A stretch of DNA of 64,000 nt, taken from assembly GCA_003184365.1 (NCBI GenBank), contig NKYR01000024.1, positions 124,001 to 188,000 on the forward strand, in the 5' to 3' direction. Shown one piece after another: positions 44,305 through 55,526 of the stretch (its first letter is position 1; each line of letters starts with the position of its first letter). The notes beneath the pieces were generated by a model that was given only the letters and a program-made list of their open reading frames with translations, did not search any database and had not been told where the DNA came from. A program made the translations under genes and the position numbers. The stretch comes from Evernia prunastri (lineage: Eukaryota > Ascomycota > Lecanoromycetes > Lecanorales > Parmeliaceae).

Positions 44305-45144
44305 TCATCCCAGCTTCCCATCGCTCTCAACCTTCTCCTGCCCCATCACGCTCAAAACATGCTTCACGCTCGCCCTCTCCATCATAGCCGTCTGCCAACG
44401 CTTGAAGTTGGGATAATCCGCCGGGTCCCAGCCGCCGGGTGCATCTTTCAAGATGTACGGGATCTGCGCGTTCCAGATGACGAAGGCGAGGTCCGCGTAG
44501 GTGCACTTGTCGCCCACGAGCCAGGTGTGAGTCGTGAGATGGGCGTCGAGGACCGAAGCCACGCGTTTGATTTCGTTGTTGTAGCGTTCGCGGGCGGAGG
44601 GGAGGTGCTCGGGGTGGAAGAGGTTGAACCTGGTGGGTTGAAAGAGGTGGGGTCTGATTAGGTGTGGTTCTCATAGGGACTGGAGCTTGCAGGGGGCGTA
44701 CCAGGCTGCCTGGCCGAAGTAAGGGCCTTGGCCTGAGGCTTGGAAGTAGGACCACTGTATTAGCTCGAAGCTCTTGGGGAACTCGGTGTAGGTCAATGAA
44801 TTTGTCTTGTCGTAAGTGGCGATGAGGTAGATTATGATAGCCCCCGATTCGAAGAGGGTGATGTCGTTGTTGTTAGGGTCCTTGATGGCTGCGAGCGTGA
44901 GCGCCAAGATGAGTGAATGACTTTAAGCAACACTGAGAGATTGAGTATTGTAGAACGTACTGGGCAGTCTGCCATTCGGATTGATGTCTGTAAAGGGCTT
45001 CTTCTTCAGGTCTTCGGCCTCTACCAGGCTGGACTCGTAGGGGAGACCGAGTTCCTCGAGGATAACCAAGACTTTGGATGGGTTGGGCACTTGGTCTATG
45101 GAAAGGGTCAGTGGGGCCACCCATCGAGGTTTCAGGGAGAGCAT
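44305..45144 (-). CDS. Glutathione S-transferase (Ure2/GTT-like)
   Basis: Three exons, 45144-44961, 44888-44702 and 44629-44305, are joined by two 72-nt introns (GTACGT donor/GCAG acceptor and GTACGC donor/CCAG acceptor), phases 1 and 2, giving 231 residues, a normal GST length. Thioredoxin-like N-domain: VPNPSKVLVILEELGLPYES, then FTDINPNGRLPTIKDP and LFESGAIIIYL, which holds the cis-Pro and the Glu-Ser pair that grips the gamma-glutamyl group. C-domain: QASGQGPYFGQAAWFNLF across the junction, LPSARERYNNEIKRV, and WLVGDKCTYADLAFVIW, the GST N-capping box region. It conjugates or reduces substrates with glutathione in the cytosol. It is the one intact catalytic gene between the rhodopsin and P450 relics. 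Confidence 0.9.
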
Positions 45145-46122
45145 CAACTTTTCCAATAGATCGTAATAGGCTTCATTGTAAGGATTTGTGGCAAAGACGA
45201 GATTGAAAGATGGTCGATTGCTGCTGCTGCCGCCGATGTTGTTGAGGAGTTTAACTTCTCCAGAGAGTAGGATGAGACGTGGCTACAAACTTGGAGTGGT
45301 GTCACTTCACATCACACTATAACAGAATGGAAGTAGTCAGGGGCGTCCTACATGCATCCCAAGCCTCCTTTTGTAATCATTGCACGGTAAGCTATGCAAC
45401 ACTGATCAGCTCTCCGTCATCAGAGGCCGTCCCGCCCTGGACGGGATCATACTTCACATCACACTCTAAGAGTATTGAACGGCTGTTGCTAGATTGCAGA
45501 TATTTCTCACAGTGGCTGGATAGTTTTCCTGGAGTGTAGGATGAATTTGATTACGACCTAGGGGGCTTTTCGACACGTTATGCAGCCGACGTCGGTTTTC
45601 TACTCGTAATCGCCACCGATTCAGACAGGATTTAATCGCTCAACACACATGCAAACATACATGCATAGCTTCATGGGGCAGGTATTAGCGTGTTTCAGTA
45701 TCATCCAGCACTTTTTCTTAGCCCTACAATAGCAAATCTTCGCTGCAGTGGTGGGCTCGTTATCAGCAGTGCCATGCTACGGAATTATGCATATGCGGGT
45801 CACGGCCGAGAGAAAGTGTCGTCCACGAATGGGGAATACTTCAGACGTCTAGTTCTTGGGCCACGGCAATGACCTCACCGGTGCTGAGACATTCCCAACC
45901 TAGTTGAAAGACACTAGGCTTGGATTTGCAACGAATGAAACTCGGCGCATCTGGACGTTGCGCCAGACATTTCATTCATAAGCTGGAAGTGACTACTGCA
46001 CTGTTTTTGCAGTCTCCCGAGCCTGTTGCATAATCTTCCGGGGGCACGAAAACCCTAAAGTGGAATCGAAATGGAAACGATACGATCTCCATTCTTGTAT
46101 AACACCAATCAATCAAATTTCA
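45145..46122. other. 1-kb intergenic region
   Basis: No gene. A 14-mer (CTTCACATCACACT) occurs twice, near 45304 and 45451, in similar surroundings. The meaning is unknown. Confidence 0.5.
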
Positions 46123-47672
46123 CTATCTGCCCTGGCTTACACAGCTAATTCTTGTGTAGGTGGCCTGCTTGTCCCAAAACCAATAGATCTTCTGCGTCTC
46201 CCATTCTGGCAGAGCAACGCCTTCCGGCACCTTCAAGTCAAAGTTCCAGACCATCTTTGCCAAGATCAAACGCATCTCTAGGTAGGCGGTGCTTCTACCT
46301 GGACAGTTGTGGGGCTCGAGAGAGAAAGGCTGGAAAACGTCTTTTCGATCTTTGCTGAATTGGGACTCGGTTGATCCTTCTAGCTAACGCTCAGGAGTAA
46401 ATGATTTTGGCGAATGAAAGTTGTTGGCGCTCTGATATGATGCCCATTGCGGAATCGAAACCACTGTTCCTTGGGGTAGGAAATGTCCGGCTACTACTGC
46501 ACCTCCCTTTGGCACTTCTCGTCTCATGCCATCTGGGATCGTAGGACACAGGCGTAGACCTTCGTGAAGGACAGCATCTAGATAGGACAGTCGGGAAAGC
46601 GAGGGTCCAGTAATGTCTTCGTCATTTTGAAAATTCGAGCGAACTTCATGTACTAACGCTTGAAGCTTACTTGAATCGCGCAGCAGATAATTAATGATCC
46701 CTGTCAATTCTGTGGTGATCGATTTGCTTCCTGCAACGACCATTAACATGGCGTTGATCTCTACTTCAGGGAGAGACATCTGAAAGTCGGTTGAAGACGA
46801 TGACTTGCTCCTACTAAGCATATGGGACATCATGTCTTGATGCGACGGACCCAACTCAAGGCGCTGTGCAATTTTCTCTTCGGTAGTCTTCCATATTTGC
46901 ATCAGATCAGCCATAGCAGACTGGGGTGTGATCATCGTGAGAATGGTATCCAGAGGAGTATAGTACTTGGTGGCTCCTATAATCAACGCGGTCTTGAACT
47001 GAGCAATGACCTGGATCAATGGATGATATCTTGCTGCCTCAAGACAACCAAATGATGAACCCCACACAACATCCCCGATGATGTCGAATGTAGTGTAGTT
47101 GAACCATTTCAACACATCCACTACCGCACCTTCCTGAGATCTGTCGTTTTCGATTGCTTGGCGTAGCTTACTGATGAGTAGGTTGACGTAGATTTGGATT
47201 ACTGCCTCTTGCTCTAGAGATTGCAGGAAGGCGGGGGCAAGCACTTTCCTGAACCGATAATGGTCCGTCTCGCTGGCAGAGATGAGATTCTCTGCGTATT
47301 TTCCGAGAGGTTTGTCTCTGTGCGTCCATGGACGCAAGAAACCTTTCGTATAGATGTCCTTCCAAGCTGTTGGGTTGGTGAAAGAAAGCTCTTCAGGAGC
47401 GACTCGGACGACTTCGCCGTACTGCCCGTGAAAGGTTTTGATGTCGTGGGGCGGATTGCCAGCTAACATTGACCGGACGAACAGAAAACGAAAAACGCTC
47501 CATAATAGTGGTCCTCTGTACTTGGCTAACGAATGGAAGAATATGTTGTAGATAATACGGATAACCAGATACTGGGTAACGCGTTGCTCGTTGGTGATGA
47601 GTCGACTTTTAATCAGGGACTTACAACAAGACTGATCCAGATCAGCAATACAGATAGGGAGAGTGACTCCAT
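46123..47672 (-). pseudogene. Cytochrome P450 with one internal stop
   Basis: Exon 1 is 47672-47625 (MESLSLSVLLIWISLV, a membrane anchor). The intron is 53 nt (GTAAGT donor, CCAG acceptor), and exon 2 runs 47571-46123. Together they cover a 498-residue P450, the usual size. Landmarks: IFFHSLAKYRGPLLW, KYGEVVRVAPEELSF-like segment, I-helix MVVAGSKSITTEL, ExxR as LHEGLRLCP, and the heme loop FSLEPHNCPGR with its Cys. The only visible defect is TAG at 46386-46384 (codon about 412), at the spot where the PERW motif expects Trp. A TGG-to-TAG change sits in a CpA context on the other strand. The truncated product would lack the heme ligand and be inactive. Family resembles fungal secondary-metabolism P450s. 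Confidence 0.85.
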
Positions 47673-49680
47673 CGTTTAAGAGAGGACGCAAGCAAACTTG
47701 GACCGTGGAACTATCTCAGCCCTACCTCAATCCTTGAGCCCAAACATGCCAAGCCCATCTTCTTGGCATAAATCACGAATTGCCCCTTAGCGTGCTACAT
47801 TATGTATTCGGATCGCTTGCTTCGAGTCGCACTCACAACAGTGATGCTACGACTCTGGCAGGTTCTTATATCAGCACATGGTATGGCCTGATTACCTGTA
47901 TCCTATGGAGGCGTGCAGTTGAGAAATTGTCGATGCTGGGCCGAAGTCTTTGGGGCATGATCGATAGCTCAGCCCTTGGCCATGCACGCTGACGCTTGCC
48001 AATATTGTCGTGCTCACCAACGTTGTGTCATTGTCATGGTCCTCCCTTTTTGCCAAGTAACGAGTTCCAATCAGTAGGGAAGATCTATTCTTCTCGGAGA
48101 TGTTGAGACGTGAGTAGCGCCTGGGCTCTCGGAAAGACCATGGCAAGGGTGCGAGCCGACAACGGACCTTTGGCTCGGAGGTTTGTTGGCACGCCATACT
48201 TCACCGGACTCCGCAAGGACCCATTTATTCACCACCACCACCACCACCCTTGGCACTCCGAGTGCCGTGCGACTGCGAAGAGCATACAGATTGAAGAGAA
48301 GGTATGTAATAAAGAAACAGCTCTTGATGAAGTGACTTCAACCTATGATCATTACGCTGGTTTTCAAGCCGAATCTTGACCATACAATATCATTGTTCCG
48401 GTCTCCAATGGAGATAGATGATGGATCAAGGCGAATTCTTCAATTATCTCTAAGGTATCCATGGCAGTCCGGTTGATGGTGGATATCCATCTGCTGCCAA
48501 GAGCACAGCCGATCTTGGCCTTGCTTGGCCTGCAGATGCTTTCTTCTTGGCATGCAACCTATATACTCTATCCCAGCCTTCATTTTCACTTCCCGCCTGC
48601 CGTGACTATTCACTAATGCCGCCACTTACAGATCTAGATAACATCGTCGACTTATTCTCTCAACTCACTCCCACGTTCCTCCCACGCCCAGACGCCCAGA
48701 CGCCCCCGCGGCAGCATCAATGGCTCGGGTCGACAGCAGATTCCACCGATAACCTTCCTGTTCGCATACTCAACAAGTTTGACCCGCTTATTTCCAATAT
48801 TGATGTTCGACGCGTCAGCCAAGTACCGGTCATCGCTAGACCCTGCTGCATATTGTCTCCTCGTTGGGCGGCAAGAGTGCTCAGCATCAGATCTCAAACC
48901 CGTATGCGAGGAATGACCTCGTTAGACCGAGACATACTTCTTGAGAGCCTAATTTAAACCAAGGATCAAAGCTTCCGCTCAATCATACGACACGAACCGC
49001 AGAGTTAGAGGTTGCAATCTTTGAGCACTATCTTCAGCAAGTCTAGCCCGCTTCTTATTCTGGAAGGTATAAACGCCAGCATACCCACTCGCAGAGCTAA
49101 GAGACTATCAGAGAGTAGTCACGTCAGCTGTGGAGGAAGATTGAAGGATCAACCAATATCTCCAAGCCCAGACTTTATGCCAAGCAGCTCTCACCGCCTT
49201 GAGATCATCTTGGCCGTGAGCAATCTCTGTACATATCTTTCATTCGAATGGACCTTTCGGTGAGTTAGTAAATGGACTGAAACATTCTAGACCTTCATAC
49301 ATCGGTCAGAAAGGGTATGCGGTGTGACAAATAGACTTTTGCCGCCATGAGCATCCACTAAGATTTTAGCACAGGATGCTGCCGTTGTGCACAATCATGC
49401 AATGACACTGGGGTGGGAGAAAACAATGGGAAGATCTTGTCGGCTTTTGAGATTACGCAATCGCCTCAAGATTGACTTGGCGCCTCTATTTCAAGGCGTC
49501 GCTTTCTCAGTCTCTTGGATCTTGTTAGCCCACAGCTGACCGCACGACGGTGTTCTTCTCCTATAACCACATTCTCAGCGCCAACGAAAACGTTCTTGCT
49601 TGGTGGTTCAAAGCTTCAGGCCATCGACAACTTGAGCACCAGGCGCACAGGCCAATCTCAAAACACACGTCAACCACAGA
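47673..49680. other. 2-kb region without a supported gene
   Basis: A (CAC)n microsatellite lies at about 48229-48248. A plus-strand frame at 48616-48957 (starting MPPLTDLDNIVDLFSQL) has sensible composition but no motif and no recognisable splice partners. Confidence 0.45.
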
Positions 49681-50544
49681 ATGCCTTCTTTCAGCCTCCC
49701 ACGCTCAGAAACACTCTCCACAACCCCCTCCCTCCTACCCTCCTTCAAAGAGAAATCCGCCCCCTCTACTCCTCCCGGTCCCCGCTCCTCTCGCCTCCGC
49801 GCCTCCCTTTCGGCCCCCGTCTCTCTCGCCCACACCTCCATCCCCCTCATCCTCTGCTGCCTCATTACCGGGCTCCTCGACTCCACCCTCTTCTACGCCT
49901 ACGGCACCTTCGTCTCCGGCCAAACGGGCAACTCCGTCCTCTTCGGCCTCGGCGCCTCGACCTCCCACACGACCGCGCGCCCCTACCGCTGGGCGAAGAG
50001 CCTCGTGGCCATCGTCGCCTTCGTCTGGGGCTGCGTCGTCTTCGCCCACACGACCCGCGTGCTCGGGAACCGCCGCCGGGGCACGCTGGTCCTGAGCTTC
50101 CTCGTGCAGGGAACCATCGTGCTGATCGCGGCCGCGTTCATAGAGGGGGCGGTCGTCGAGGGCCGCCTCCACCTCCTCAACGAGGAGATGGACTGGCGCC
50201 AGTGCTTGCCCATCGCCCTGCTGAGCTTCCAGGCCGCGGGCCAGATCGTCGCGTCGCGCGCTCTGGGCCACGATACCATACCCACGGTCGTGCTGACGAG
50301 CATGATCCACGACATCGCGACCGACCCGCGTTTCCTGGTGGGGTGGGGCGGGAATCCGAAGAGGAATCAGAGGGTCGGGGCGTTTGTGGCCGTGGTGATC
50401 GGTGCCGTTGCCGGTGGCTTCCTCTCGGTGCGCACGGGCAGGATGCAGAGTACGCTTTGGCTTGTCGGCGGGCTGAAACTGGCCATTGCAGGGGCTTGGG
50501 GTTTTTGGCCAGCTGCGAGAGCGGAGGATGGATCGAGTGGGTGA
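49681..50544 (+). CDS. DUF1275 (YoaK-like) membrane protein
   Basis: Single exon, 287 residues from ATG 49681. The N-terminal 50 residues are Ser/Pro-rich and soluble. The DUF1275 domain follows with its characteristic start CCLITGLLDSTLFYAYGTFV, then SGQTGNSVLFGLG, and helices near residues 100-120, 135-160, 190-215, 235-255 and 260-280. The QTGN motif is a hallmark. The role of the family is not established; members are multi-pass membrane proteins found in fungi and bacteria. The coding sequence is much more GC-rich than the flanks. Confidence 0.88.
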   Translation: MPSFSLPRSETLSTTPSLLPSFKEKSAPSTPPGPRSSRLRASLSAPVSLAHTSIPLILCCLITGLLDSTLFYAYGTFVSGQTGNSVLFGLGASTSHTTARPYRWAKSLVAIVAFVWGCVVFAHTTRVLGNRRRGTLVLSFLVQGTIVLIAAAFIEGAVVEGRLHLLNEEMDWRQCLPIALLSFQAAGQIVASRALGHDTIPTVVLTSMIHDIATDPRFLVGWGGNPKRNQRVGAFVAVVIGAVAGGFLSVRTGRMQSTLWLVGGLKLAIAGAWGFWPAARAEDGSSG

Positions 50545-52934
50545 TGAAAACGATGTTTTTTGAATGCAGTGGTTGCGGGTTGGTTGTTCTAGAGAATATA
50601 CGGTGATCATCGAGTCCAGACACTGGCTATGGTTATCTTAGAAGGATCCTCTTATGTTACAGAAAGATAGATTGAAATGAAATTGAATGTATCGGCTGCA
50701 GCCGTTTTACGAAGAAGTTTATTGATCGTCATTTTGGACGAACACCACTACTATCAATTGAGAATACTGGCATATCAAAAGTCTGAAGTAGCATTTACAA
50801 ATTGCTCACGGAGCCGCATCACCCCTCCCATTCCCCTAGGATACCTAAACCTCCAACACCTTTACAGAGTCAGAGTCCAAAACAGCATTTCAGCGCGTAA
50901 GCAGTCTTTCTTTCCCGTAACCAATACCGTCAGTACCCCTCCACCGCATCCTTAGCGGCCAGACGATCATCACGTGTTGCGTCCGCGACTGATGACTAAG
51001 ATCAGTCCTGCCCCACGGCCTTCGGCCTCGGTTTTACTTTCTTCGAGCTGGCTAGCGGACTACTTCGAGAACGGAGCTGTGACTATGACTCGGAATTCTA
51101 GATTTGGTTTTGTTCAGGTAAGTTTCTCGCTGGTATCGATGGAGCGTCTCAGTGTTATCGGATAATCTGCGTTTTGCTTTCGTGGCTTCAGCGCTATTAC
51201 TGACATCCTATACGATCGTTGTGGCTAACGATAGAACGGGGACGGTGGTTGCCATTGCGTAGAGGATACGATGAGATTTGGTGGGGGGTTTTGGGGAGAG
51301 AGGTGAGTGACCGGTATCATTTTTGTTCTAGGCGAGCACATGGCTGCTTTTCCCTAGCGGACGAGAACTGCCACTTGAGTCCGAGCAGTCGTGCGACCCT
51401 CCGAGTGGAAGCACTCGAAGTCTCAGCGCCCAACCTGCTCTGCTCGTACTAAGCTTGCGCCTTGCGGGCCATGGCGGGCTTGCTCGGCGGTTCTTTCAGA
51501 TACTGCTTCTCAAGAAGATGATATGGCCACGTTTACGGAGTCTTGGGTACGTACTGTGGATAGAGTTATCCTTGTATTGAGCTGCTAGCATGGAGACGAA
51601 GGTGTGCTGTCATTATGATGGAGTTAGAAGAGGCTCCGCGTAGAAACTCGGTTAAGCGACCAAATTGCGGTGCCGAGACCTGATTTTTCCTTTGTGCCCG
51701 TATGGAATGTGAACAAAATCCTCCGTAAACGGTGTATGGATAAAGGTATTCAGAAGACAGCCAAACAAGGGAGAGGAGCGGTGGGAGGGGAAAAGAAAAA
51801 GGAAAACGATAGCGGAAAGTATCAAACTCTGGAGAAAAAGCTCATTGACTCTAGCAATAAATGACCGTCATGACCTCCATCAGCTCTAGGGCTCAGATTG
51901 CAGAAAGTACGGCCACTGAGGGGGCGACGAGCGCTTTTGACCTTGGCAAACCGAAGTCAAGGCTACAGATTTCCTTTCAGCAGAGTATGAGCCTACAAGG
52001 TCCAAGCATAAGAGTCAGACGAACTCTCCGTCGGTTTCAAGTAGCCACGAGTACGCCGGGTACGTGAGTATGGAAGTTACTTGCGAAGAAATTGTCCCAA
52101 GCTTGAAGAGATCACCCGTCATCCATCAAGGTCCTTCGTGAGACAAGCCAGTCAGAATTGACGTATTTCGAGAACCACATTGATAATTTTGGCGACCCTG
52201 ACGCTCTCTGCAACGCTCTCCCGGAGGACATTTATCCGGAGGACTCGGGGGCTAGACGGCAAGCAAGTAACCCGGATGCTAGAGTGCATTCGCTGCAAAC
52301 AGGAAACAGAGGGAGAGATCTCTGGTGCTGCTGGAGGATTACCTCGATTACTTGCCCCATGATCTAGACGATGACAATTGTCGCCTTTTCGTGTTGGACC
52401 GTCAACAGACACGCCTTCTCGATTCCGTGGGTATACTGCGGCTCTCACGAGTTCGTGGTGTTGAGTCGTTATGCTGCTACATAGCCATTTCCCAGAACAA
52501 CGGATCCATCAAATAGCGACACTACCGTGATACTCAGCGATTTCGGAGGAACTCGTGGCAAGATGCTGCCGCAAATCCAGGCGCCCAGCCAGAAGATGAA
52601 CGGTACTCTACACTTCAACGTGTTAGGTGCTCTGGAACAAAGAGGTTTGGCAAAACAAGGAGAACGGAAGAGCAAGTCGGGCAAATACTTGCGTCGAGAG
52701 TCGTTGGGGCGGAAACATTGAATGTTTGAGTTTCCGTCTGTGCACGACCACTTGAAGCGACGAAGCGAAAGCTACGCAAACGCGACAATGCGGATTACGA
52801 TAGTCCCTTCCGAGAACCACCATAAGTATGGTTGAGTACACGACCGATCTCCAAACATAACCAGCTAATAGCCAGTCAGGACTCCCACGACTCCCTGATG
52901 AAGTGGCAACAGCAAGAATACTTGACAAAGAGTT
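50545..52934. other. 2.4-kb region, no confident gene
   Basis: A possible spliced frame starts at ATG 50992 (50992-51117, 51235-51302, then after an acceptor at 51358). Donors are good (GTAAGT, GTGAGT) and phases agree, but the product has no recognisable domain. Fragments around 52160-52450 also look eroded-coding. I do not call either as a gene. Confidence 0.4.
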
Positions 52935-53738
52935 ATGACGAAAGCCTCCTGCCCTCGCTTGGCTTTGCTCTTACCATTTATCTGCTTCCCCGCGATCTGT
53001 ATGGCTTCGAGTCACGCGCTTCCTGCCGCAATGCAGAACCAGAATGCCACAACCATCGGGCAGAACGTCCAGAATCTCGTGGACACATTGACCGCAGACC
53101 TCGATATCCGTTACCGCAAATCGACGATGCTCGTATGCTACATTGCGGTCGACCACGGCGACCACGACCCCGAGCACTTCCACGACTACCCGCTTTCCAG
53201 CAACATCGGCGATTTCCGCGACATCGGGTGTGTGTTCCGTTTCGGCGGTCCCATCGCGGATGAAAGGCGCTCGTTCTTCCAGGTGCGGAACCGGTGGCCT
53301 CTCCACTGGGATCAATGGGGGCCACCGAGCGATGGTATCTATTATCCTTTCAAGGTCCTGCCTTTCTCGTGGCGGAAGGCGGTGAGCCACATGAGCGCCG
53401 AACGGGCGAATCGGTTGCTCAAGGCCCACGGGCATCGGGGTCCCTACGCGCTCGTGAGCTTGGGGAAGACCACGGCGCATCCGGACGGGGCGTGGTGTTT
53501 TCTCAACGTCCAGATTCCGGATGGCGAGGGCGGCGGACAACGCACTTACTTTGTTGACGTTCGTACAGGACGAGTTGAGGAGACCCGGTATTGTGACGGT
53601 AGCACTGGTGGGGAACAGGACAATTGGGGGATACCAAGGAGTTTGATAGGAGTTCCTACCTCAGACTATCTATCGCGGAGCATTGTTCGGAGCCAGCTCA
53701 ATAACGAGACAGATGCATCCGGTATAGCAGGAGTTTAA
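52935..53738 (+). CDS. Orphan secreted protein
   Basis: Single exon, 267 residues. The first 30 residues are a clear signal peptide: basic start, hydrophobic core LALLLPFICFPAICM, then a small-residue cleavage zone (SSHALPA). The mature part has aromatic-rich stretches (RNRWPLHWDQWGPPSDGIYY), six or so Cys, and a C-terminal beta-like portion (TYFVDVRTGRVEE) that reminds me of a PepSY-type strand but not convincingly. It has two N-glycosylation sequons and no anchor. I do not recognise the family. A secreted protein standing alone in a gene-poor, repeat-bearing stretch could be an effector or a cell-wall factor; this is speculation. Confidence 0.7.
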   Translation: MTKASCPRLALLLPFICFPAICMASSHALPAAMQNQNATTIGQNVQNLVDTLTADLDIRYRKSTMLVCYIAVDHGDHDPEHFHDYPLSSNIGDFRDIGCVFRFGGPIADERRSFFQVRNRWPLHWDQWGPPSDGIYYPFKVLPFSWRKAVSHMSAERANRLLKAHGHRGPYALVSLGKTTAHPDGAWCFLNVQIPDGEGGGQRTYFVDVRTGRVEETRYCDGSTGGEQDNWGIPRSLIGVPTSDYLSRSIVRSQLNNETDASGIAGV

Positions 53739-54519
53739 CATGCCTTCGTAAGGTGATCGCACTACCTAGCCCCAGTAAGTGCTTGGACTGTGGTTCGAAA
53801 CTTCGTGTATCCCATCACGTCCCCACCGCCGTGAGCGGGATAAGGTCGAGATATACAAGTCAATGACGCAGTCAGTGTACGAGTAGAATCAGCAGAGACA
53901 ACACATGCCAACGCTAACTGAGACGATGCATTGAACGTGGAGGAACTTCTACTCCGTATGATTATAGAAGATGGAATTGTTTGCACACAGAGCAAGGATA
54001 GGTTCTCACGCGTCTCACAGCTTTACGAACGATGACAACGACTAGATCATTAGCTTCCGGGTGACGAATGAGTGAGAAAAAGAATACGCCTACGACGCCT
54101 AGCTACTCAAGACGAACTTAGATCGGCTTTGTATATCACAACATGTCAGGTGTCTTCTGTAGAGTATTGATTATCCAACAGGCTGCGTCTCCGACTGTTC
54201 TCTCATCAAGCCCGCAATTCAATCCTTGGAATATCTATAGTGCGTTGAAATGGCTCCTCGGGCATTCCCCGACAGATGACAACATTTGCCCATTGTAGAG
54301 AAAAATCCATTGCTTACTTTAGTTGTCGCCACATCATCGCGAAAACATGTCATCTGAACAAGATGCAGATAACATGATTGACCCGTCTATACCCAGGTAA
54401 ACGCATCGAATATAGGCCATCATAAGTAGGCGGATCCTCGTACCTCAGCACTAAGAGGAAAGAACTCCCATATCTACAGCGACATCACCTGGAGTGAGGA
54501 TAGCTAGCTGAATGAACTG
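53739..54519. other. Intergenic, nothing recognised
   Basis: No gene supported between the secreted-protein gene and the dispersed repeat. Confidence 0.5.
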
Positions 54520-54775
54520 AAATACAGGCGTGGCAGGGTAGGACAAAGGTATGCAATTGCTCTGAAAGAGACGGAATCGAATGGAGAGCCCAACACTGGT
54601 GGGAAGCCCTTACTGAATAGAGCTCCCATCAAGAACACGAATCTCCCGTCATCGCGTCCCTGGCACATGTGGTCTTGCCATGCCTGGGCGATACTGCGGG
54701 CCTGTAAGCCTCCTATGCGAAATAACCATGCAACACGAAAACACAATACGATACGAAATACTAAAACCTCAACCC
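54520..54775 (-). mobile_element. Dispersed repeat, copy related to 26.2 kb
   Basis: The minus strand reads AWLFRIGGLQARSIAQAW, then GALFSKGFPPVLGSPFDSVS and FRAIAY, in one frame. The copy at 26.2 kb has GCPPVLGSSFDSISFRAIAF in the same frame. DNA similarity covers about 200 bp. Both probably descend from one protein-coding element; family unknown. Similarity fades to the left of 54520. Confidence 0.65.
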
Positions 54776-55526
54776 CACCGTGGCGACGAGTATAGTTGGT
54801 GGACTATCACATTCTTTGTTACAAGCACTCCCCAACCACATCCACGAGCTCCCCCTTTCTTCATATCGCACACCTGAGAAACCCCATCCCGGTAACGCGG
54901 CGCACTGAGCGCCCGCGTGCAGCGACATCCCGGTAGCCTAGGACCATCGGGGTTACGGTCACAGTCTTCGAAGCCTTGCGGCAGTGGAGAAAGGGTGATT
55001 GTGCCCTCGTCGACGCCTGCAGCCTGTGTGGGGCTGGAAAGCAGTCGCCAGTCTTGCATCGCATCGCGGCCGTGACGGGTGTCATACGCAGAGGGATTCG
55101 CGACGTTGCAGCGCTCTGATGGACGATAGCTGCGTGACGGGAAGAGGTCAGATTTCGTCTGTAGTTTCGATGAGGGTAAGGTAGAAGGTAGAAGGTAGAC
55201 GGTAGATGGGAGAACAGTCTTCCTGCTGAGTATGTTTAATTCACTTTTGAGTTGATGTTGAGTGGAGAGGTAGGTTGAGAGGGGTTCGGTGCGGATCTTT
55301 TGTGAACCAGGAAGGGATTTTACAGTTGAGATTATGGAGACAGGTTGGAATGACAAGTCCGTGGTCAGCAAACGAGTGTAGCTGAAAGGAAAAATAGAAA
55401 GGTAAGATGTCTGTTAGATTTATTAACACTATGCACACGAAGATAGACAGACATTATATACAACGGGGGATTGATCTCCTGACTACCATGAGCGGGAATC
55501 TATATAGCCACTCCAACCAATCGAGA
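54776..55526. other. Intergenic region 3' of the GMC gene
   Basis: Some open minus-strand sequence exists (54780-55371) but without motif. A short GGTAGAAGGTAGA repeat lies near 55175-55205. Confidence 0.45.

Noticed and set aside
48616..48957. Plus-strand frame of about 114 residues
   Set aside because: Composition is plausible but there is no motif, no clear splice partner and no conserved end.
49735..50623. Long minus-strand frames opposite the DUF1275 gene
   Set aside because: They are antisense shadows of a very GC-rich coding sequence; the plus strand has the recognised domain.
50992..51590. Possible spliced gene with GTAAGT and GTGAGT donors
   Set aside because: Phases can be matched, but the product has no recognisable domain and the last exon boundary is arbitrary; one of the two acceptors would need a 29-nt intron.
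52158..52516. Coding-like fragments (e.g. YFENHIDNFGDPDAL)
   Set aside because: They lie in different frames with no joining splice sites; perhaps an old gene remnant, not supportable.
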